From Candidatus Rokuibacteriota bacterium (GTDB lineage: Bacteria; Methylomirabilota; Methylomirabilia; Rokubacteriales; CSP1-6), in assembly GCA_003220195.1 (NCBI GenBank), contig QHRT01000307.1, forward strand, positions 1-8,094: 8,094 nucleotides of DNA, in the 5' to 3' direction. Both the position numbers and the translations under genes were made by a program. Numbering within the stretch: the first letter of the stretch is position 1; each line of letters begins with the position of its first letter. Positions 5,658 through 8,094 of the stretch are shown in pieces. The notes beneath the pieces are model-generated. The model saw only the letters and a list, made by a program, of their open reading frames with translations. It had not been told where the DNA came from and made no database searches.

Positions 5658-6764
5658 GTGGCCGAACTCTTCGAACACATTGATCAATTGCGACGTTCCG
5701 GAGGCCGTGTCGCCGTCGCGACCCTCGTCAACACGCGCGGGACGACGCCGCGCAAGGAAGGGTCGAAGATGCTCGTCGACGAGCGCGGCGGCGTGCTCGG
5801 CTCGGTGACGATCGGCGGCTGTGTCGACGCGCAGGTGATCCAGGAATCGTCCGACGTGTTGACGACCATGCGGCCGAAATTACTCGAGCTCGATCTCGGC
5901 GACGAAGACGCGTGGGAAATCGGGCTCACGTGCGGCGGGACGATCGAGGTCTTCGTGGAACCGGTCGCGCTCGATCGGCCGGACGACCTGGCGGCCCGGC
6001 TCTACGACCGGACGCGAGCCCACACCGCCGCGGGCGGCCGAGGCGCGATCGTCACGCGACTCGAGGAGCCGGCCGGCGCGAAGCTCCTGGTCCTGGACGA
6101 CGGGACGACGGAAGGCTCGCTCGGTGCGGCGACGCTCGACGAGCGGTTCAGTGCCGAGGCGCGCCAGGCCATGGAGCAGGGCACGTCCCGCGTCGTCACG
6201 CTGGAAGGCGTGCGTGGGTTCGTCGAGGTCTTCGCGCCGGCCGCGCTCTTGTTGATCGTGGGCGCCGGTCACGTGACGATGCCGCTCACCGGGCTCGCGA
6301 AGGTCCTCGGCTACCGGACGGTCGTGCTCGACGGCCGACCGCGGTTCGCGACACGCGAGCGTTTCCCGGACGTGGACGAGGTGCACGTCGGGATCCCGTC
6401 CGAGCTGGTCAAGCAATATCCGCTCACGCCGGCGGCGGCGCTGGTGCTGGTCGCGCATGACTACAAATGGGACTTGCCGGTGCTGAAGCATGCGCTCGAG
6501 AGCCAGGTCGGCTACATCGGCATGCTCGGCTCCGCGCGGCGCGGCGGAACGATCTTGAAGATGCTCGCGGAGGACGGCGTGAGCGAGACTGCGCTCGGCC
6601 GGGTGCACGTCCCGATCGGCCTCGACATCGGCGCGCGCAGTGCGCCGGAGATCGCGCTCGCCGTCCTGGCGGAAATCCAGGCGGTCCGCGCCGGAGGCAC
6701 GGGTCAACCGCTCAGCGTGGTGCGCCGCGGCCGTGCCGCGAGCGGAGTGCCGCGGAGCCAGTGA
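5658..6764 (+). CDS. xdhC: XdhC/CoxF-family molybdenum cofactor maturation protein
   Basis: This 368-residue protein belongs to the XdhC/CoxI family. Members bind the molybdenum cofactor, support its sulfuration by a cysteine desulfurase, and deliver it to the apo large subunit. The N-terminal XdhC/CoxI domain shows VNTRGTTPRKEGSKMLV (24-40), GSVTIGGCVDAQV (48-60) and CGGTIEVFVEP (92-102). The C-terminal Rossmann-like XdhC_C domain shows LLIVGAGHVTMPL (198-210), VVLDGRPRFATRERFPD (222-238), VAHDYKWDLPVL (265-276), YIGMLGSARR (286-295) and PIGLDIGARSAPEIALAV (319-336). Both domains are complete and the length is normal. GTG 5658 is preferred over ATG 5646 (which would give 372 residues) because of the GGAGG site and better fit to homologue N-termini. 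It is followed after 4 bases by the molybdopterin-binding gene, so the two are almost certainly co-transcribed. Confidence 0.93.
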   Translation: MAELFEHIDQLRRSGGRVAVATLVNTRGTTPRKEGSKMLVDERGGVLGSVTIGGCVDAQVIQESSDVLTTMRPKLLELDLGDEDAWEIGLTCGGTIEVFVEPVALDRPDDLAARLYDRTRAHTAAGGRGAIVTRLEEPAGAKLLVLDDGTTEGSLGAATLDERFSAEARQAMEQGTSRVVTLEGVRGFVEVFAPAALLLIVGAGHVTMPLTGLAKVLGYRTVVLDGRPRFATRERFPDVDEVHVGIPSELVKQYPLTPAAALVLVAHDYKWDLPVLKHALESQVGYIGMLGSARRGGTILKMLAEDGVSETALGRVHVPIGLDIGARSAPEIALAVLAEIQAVRAGGTGQPLSVVRRGRAASGVPRSQ

Positions 6765-6768
6765 CGCG

Positions 6769-7809
6769 ATGAAAGCGATCGCCGTGCGCCGGGATGAGGC
6801 GAGCGCCGAAATGCTCGTCGACCGTGTGCTCTGTCACGACGTCCGCGACGCCGCTGGCAAGATCGCGGCCCCGAAAGGGGCGCGCGTCGACGTCGCCATC
6901 GCCGCAACACTCCTCGCCACGCCGTGGGACGAGGTTCACGTGCTCCAGCTCGATCCGGGCGACCTGCACGAGGAAGACGCCGGACAGCGACTCGCCGCGG
7001 CGGTCACCGGCGAAGGCGTCGAGGTGAAGGGCTACACCGGTGGCCAGTGGACGCTGGCCGCCACGCGGCGGGGACTGCTCGGCATTCGCGAGGCAGCGCT
7101 GACCGACGCCAACGCCCTCGACGGCATCTCGATCTTCACGCTGCTCGACCGTCAGCCCGTGGAGCCCGGAGAGGTCGTGGCCAAGGCAAAAGTGACGCCG
7201 CTCGCGATTCCGGAGGAGACGCTCCGAAGCGTCGAGAAGGTCGCGGCCGCCGCGCGGGGCCTCGTCACGGTCAGACGCTTCGAGCCCGTCGTCGTCGGCG
7301 CGGTGGCGCGCGAGAACCTCGAGGCGAAGCAACGAGCTCGCTTCGAAGCCGCATTGCGGCAGAAGATCGACTGGTTCGGGAGCACGCTCTTGCCCGTTCG
7401 CTTCGCCGGCGGCGCTGCACGCGCGGTGGCCGACATGATGACCGAGCTCTCTCACGATGGTGCGCGCCTGTTGATCGTAGCCGGCGCGAGTGCGCTCGAC
7501 CCGCTCGATCCAGTGTTCGGCGCGCTCGAGCTGGTTGGCGCGCGGATGGAGCGCCACGGGGCGCCCGCGCACCCGGGAAGTTTGCTGTGGCTGGCGTGGT
7601 GGCGCGACAACCCGGTGCTCGGCATGCCGACGTGCGGGATGTTCTCGCAGGCCACCACCTTCGACCTGGTGCTGCCGCGCATCCTGGCCGGCGACCGGCT
7701 CGGTCATCGCGACATCGCCGAGCTGGGACACGGCGGTCTGCTGTCGCGCGACATGGCTTACCGCTTTCCGCCGTATCGCCCGAGCGCGACGCGGGGAGAG
7801 CTCGAGTGA
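6769..7809 (+). CDS. Molybdopterin-binding protein (MoeA/MoaB-like domain)
   Basis: This 346-residue protein has a C-terminal molybdopterin-binding (MoCF_biosynth-like) domain, seen in LLIVAGASALDPLDPVF (234-250), APAHPGSLLWLAWW (265-278), PVLGMPTCGMFSQATTFD (282-299) and the closing VLPRILAGDRL (301-311). The N-terminal half (about 1-160) contains LDPGDLHEEDAGQRLAAAV (61-79), a signature of molybdopterin-binding proteins found beside or fused to MocA-type cytidylyltransferases. The likely role is to bind molybdopterin or an adenylylated or molybdated intermediate and present it for cytidylation and transfer to XdhC. It is not a complete MoeA, because the full MoeA domain set is not evident. 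The ATG at 6769 lies 4 bases after the xdhC stop, with GGAG 11 bases before it. The 3' end overlaps the next gene by 4 bases. The exact reaction is inferred from family and context. Confidence 0.85.
   Translation: MKAIAVRRDEASAEMLVDRVLCHDVRDAAGKIAAPKGARVDVAIAATLLATPWDEVHVLQLDPGDLHEEDAGQRLAAAVTGEGVEVKGYTGGQWTLAATRRGLLGIREAALTDANALDGISIFTLLDRQPVEPGEVVAKAKVTPLAIPEETLRSVEKVAAAARGLVTVRRFEPVVVGAVARENLEAKQRARFEAALRQKIDWFGSTLLPVRFAGGAARAVADMMTELSHDGARLLIVAGASALDPLDPVFGALELVGARMERHGAPAHPGSLLWLAWWRDNPVLGMPTCGMFSQATTFDLVLPRILAGDRLGHRDIAELGHGGLLSRDMAYRFPPYRPSATRGELE
7793..7798 (+). promoter_or_regulatory. Ribosome binding site of the NifU-like gene
   Basis: GGGGAG within the end of the preceding gene lies 7 bases before the GTG at 7806. 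It supports that start and translational coupling. Confidence 0.5.
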
Positions 7810-8094
7810 GCGGCGGAGAGTCGCCGGCGGCCGTCAAGGGGCTCCCTTACAGCGACGTGATCCGACGGCGCTGGCGACATCCGGAATTCCGCGGGCGCTT
7901 GCCACAGGCGAACGTCGCCGCCGAGGACGTGAATCCGCTCTGCGGTGACCGCGTCCGCATGGAGCTCCGGGTGGAGGACGACGCAATCCTGGCCGCGCGC
8001 TTCAGCGGTGACTCGTGCGCGATCTGCACGGCATCCGCCGACGTCGTCTCCGAGCTCGTCACGGGGAAGAGCGTGCGGGAGGCGACGGCGCTCG
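7806..8094 (+). CDS. NifU/SufU-like iron-sulfur cluster scaffold (3' partial)
   Basis: The frame opened by the GTG at 7806 overlaps the previous stop by 4 bases (GTGA) and runs open to the window end, giving 96 visible residues. It matches the N-terminal part of the NifU/SufU/IscU scaffold fold, on which [2Fe-2S] clusters are built from cysteine-desulfurase sulfur. Visible are YSDVIRRRWRHPEFRGRL (15-32), NPLCGDRV (43-50) with the first ligand Cys46 and the conserved Asp48, and FSGDSCAICTASADVVSEL (66-84) with the second ligand Cys71. The third ligand Cys would lie beyond the window. Spacing between the first two motifs is normal. Its tight coupling to cofactor genes suggests it serves the Fe-S small subunit of the hydroxylase or donates sulfur; this is inference. 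A general SUF scaffold caught at the operon end is the alternative. Confidence 0.85.
   Translation, partial: MSGGESPAAVKGLPYSDVIRRRWRHPEFRGRLPQANVAAEDVNPLCGDRVRMELRVEDDAILAARFSGDSCAICTASADVVSELVTGKSVREATAL

Noticed and set aside
5880..6707. Long minus-strand open frame opposite the xdhC gene
   Set aside because: Its composition is Arg/His/Glu-rich with no family motifs, and the sense frame has full XdhC signatures.
6712..7731. Long minus-strand open frame opposite the molybdopterin-binding gene
   Set aside because: It is a low-complexity shadow, and the + strand frame has coupled starts and stops and domain motifs.

Overview
The window is one stretch of GC-rich bacterial DNA, coding almost wall to wall on the + strand. 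It carries the maturation half of a molybdenum hydroxylase (form II CO-dehydrogenase-like / xanthine dehydrogenase family) gene cluster. The high GC, GTG starts and short gaps fit several soil lineages that carry such clusters (for example Acidobacteriota, Methylomirabilota/Rokubacteria, Actinomycetota, Proteobacteria). The sequence alone does not decide between them. No RNA gene, insertion sequence, CRISPR array or origin was seen, and no gene-free stretch is longer than about 90 bases.

Layout: (1) 1-2043, large molybdopterin-binding subunit (CoxL type, AYRGAGR = form II), cut at its 5' end by the window edge. (2) 2068-2937, medium FAD subunit (CoxM). The order L then M is typical of form II coxSLM operons, so the [2Fe-2S] small subunit is expected just upstream, outside the window. 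(3) An 82-base gap holding a perfect 12-bp hairpin. (4) 3020-3589, MocA-like cytidylyltransferase. (5) 3606-4441, a MoxR/CoxD-type AAA+ ATPase broken by a frame change plus loss of roughly 15-20 residues just before Walker B. (6) 4459-5604, a CoxE-type VWA protein with an intact MIDAS. (7) 5658-6764, an XdhC/CoxF-type maturation protein. (8) 6769-7809, a MoeA/MoaB-like molybdopterin-binding protein. (9) 7806 to the window end, a NifU/SufU-like Fe-S scaffold, cut at its 3' end.

How they fit together: L and M are two structural subunits of a cytoplasmic Mo-hydroxylase. The molybdopterin-binding protein and MocA are inferred to convert the cofactor to its cytosine dinucleotide (MCD) form. XdhC is inferred to carry and help sulfurate MCD and insert it into L. 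The MoxR-VWA pair is inferred to be an ATP-driven chaperone acting on the Mo site. The NifU-like scaffold could supply Fe-S clusters to the small subunit. The substrate is unknown: L lacks the Cys of the form I CODH motif (AYRCSFR), so CO oxidation cannot be assumed.

The most notable observation is the damaged ATPase gene, which sits among apparently intact partners. The break lies where two near-identical short sequences would be expected to recombine, or to be collapsed by an assembler. Nothing in the window looks like a wholly undescribed system.
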